The position numbers and the translations under genes are program-made. From Tardiphaga sp. (GTDB lineage: Bacteria > Pseudomonadota > Alphaproteobacteria > Rhizobiales > Xanthobacteraceae): a stretch of 64,000 bases of DNA. The stretch is from NCBI RefSeq assembly GCF_028290785.1, contig NZ_JAQGJD010000227.1, positions 1-64,000 of the forward strand, in the 5' to 3' direction. The notes under the pieces are model-generated. The model made no database searches and was not told the DNA's origin. It saw nothing but the letters and a program-made list of their open reading frames with translations. Below, in pieces: positions 63,583-64,000 of the stretch; position 1 is the stretch's first letter, and each line of letters starts with the position of its first letter.

Positions 63583-64000
63583 GGATTTTCAACCAGATAT
63601 GAATGCTCGAATGATGTGATGGCGGCGCGATCCTGCAAAGTCGCGCCGACCGCGTCGAGGCCCAGAACCAGAGCCTGTTTGCGCCCCGGCTCGATTTCAA
63701 AGGAGACAACCGAGCCGTCAGCGAGCAACACGCGCTGCCCCGGCAGATCGACCGTCAGTTGGCATGTCGCCGGATCGGTCGCAAGCTCGCTGATCCGGCG
63801 GGTGCTGGCCTCGTCCAGCGTGATCCCGAGGACGCCGTTGCGGGCGCAATTGTCGAAGAAGATGCCGGCGAAGCTGGTGCCGATCAAGACGCGGATGCCG
63901 AGTTGGCCGAGCCCCCAGACAGCATGTTCGCGGCTCGACCCGCAGCCGAAATTCGGACCCACGACCAGAAATTTGGCGTTGCACCACGGATCCCGGTTGA
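63570..64000 (-). CDS. leuD: 3-isopropylmalate dehydratase small subunit, 3' part, cut by window edge
   Basis: The minus-strand frame runs to the window edge as NRDPWCNAKFLVVGPNFGCGSSREHAVWGLGQLGIRVLI, the conserved LeuD core. The loop GPNFGCGSSREHA binds substrate. It forms the leucine-pathway isomerase with LeuC, which is not in the window. The gene ends in LVENPWLA and its last codons overlap the start of the dehalogenase-like gene, so the two are co-transcribed. Confidence 0.9.
   Translation of the reverse strand, partial: NRDPWCNAKFLVVGPNFGCGSSREHAVWGLGQLGIRVLIGTSFAGIFFDNCARNGVLGITLDEASTRRISELATDPATCQLTVDLPGQRVLLADGSVVSFEIEPGRKQALVLGLDAVGATLQDRAAITSFEHSYLVENPWLA

Overview
The window is high-GC alphaproteobacterial chromosome. 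Gene content and protein style (type II DAHP synthase, glutathione reductase, a DUF2059 protein, TakP-like TRAP system, PleC/DivJ-like kinase, a leuD next to a fluoroacetate-dehalogenase-like gene, a full CtrA box, and a GTAGGATG...CATCCTAC inverted repeat) point to the Bradyrhizobium/Rhodopseudomonas/Afipia group of Hyphomicrobiales. This assignment rests on recognising families, not on a database search.

Region 1 (1-19.2 kb) is mostly housekeeping: nadE (cut by the window edge), dgkA, type II DAHP synthase, an alpha/beta hydrolase, gor, a DUF2059 protein, rpiA, gph, a CtrA-boxed lipoprotein, moaA, a TRAP transporter split over two converging strands around a hydratase gene, mrp/apbC, a beta-hydroxyacid dehydrogenase, a sensor kinase, a DUF1289 protein, a retropepsin-like protease and dusA. 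Region 2 (19.2-30.7 kb) is accessory: dadA with a divergent Lrp-family regulator, an RND efflux operon with two adaptor lipoproteins, two TetR regulators, and small envelope or exported proteins. Two copies of an ACTATAC-type operator tie the efflux/TetR promoter to the small-protein promoter.

Region 3 (30.8-55.4 kb) is the notable part: a biosynthetic locus of about 25 kb that I do not recognise as a described cluster. It holds a desaturase; a 2564-residue reducing polyketide synthase (KS-AT-DH-MT-ER-KR-ACP, no thioesterase); a thioester reductase; a class III aminotransferase; a SRPBCC protein; an acyl-CoA-dehydrogenase-like protein; an SDR; an Arg/Asp/Ser-rich disordered protein; two UbiB/ABC1 kinases; an unknown protein; a UbiA prenyltransferase; a membrane-anchored linalool dehydratase/isomerase-like enzyme with its cysteine pair; a DUF3050 protein; and a frameshifted FAD oxidoreductase. 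A 21-bp near-palindrome, WATRCACTT-N6-TGYATW, lies in front of every transcription unit (31732, 44463, 49646, 53148). This suggests one regulon under one regulator, which is not encoded within the locus. The gene set suggests a polyketide chain released as an aldehyde and aminated, then tailored, with UbiA, UbiB and LDI-like steps implying a lipophilic, possibly prenylated, membrane-associated product. The product itself is inference.

Region 4 (55.6-64 kb) is a molybdenum hydroxylase operon (M-L-S-L, with two large subunits sharing one FAD and one 2Fe-2S subunit), a LysR regulator, a haloacetate-dehalogenase-like hydrolase and the 3' part of leuD. I saw no rRNA, tRNA, CRISPR array or insertion sequence.
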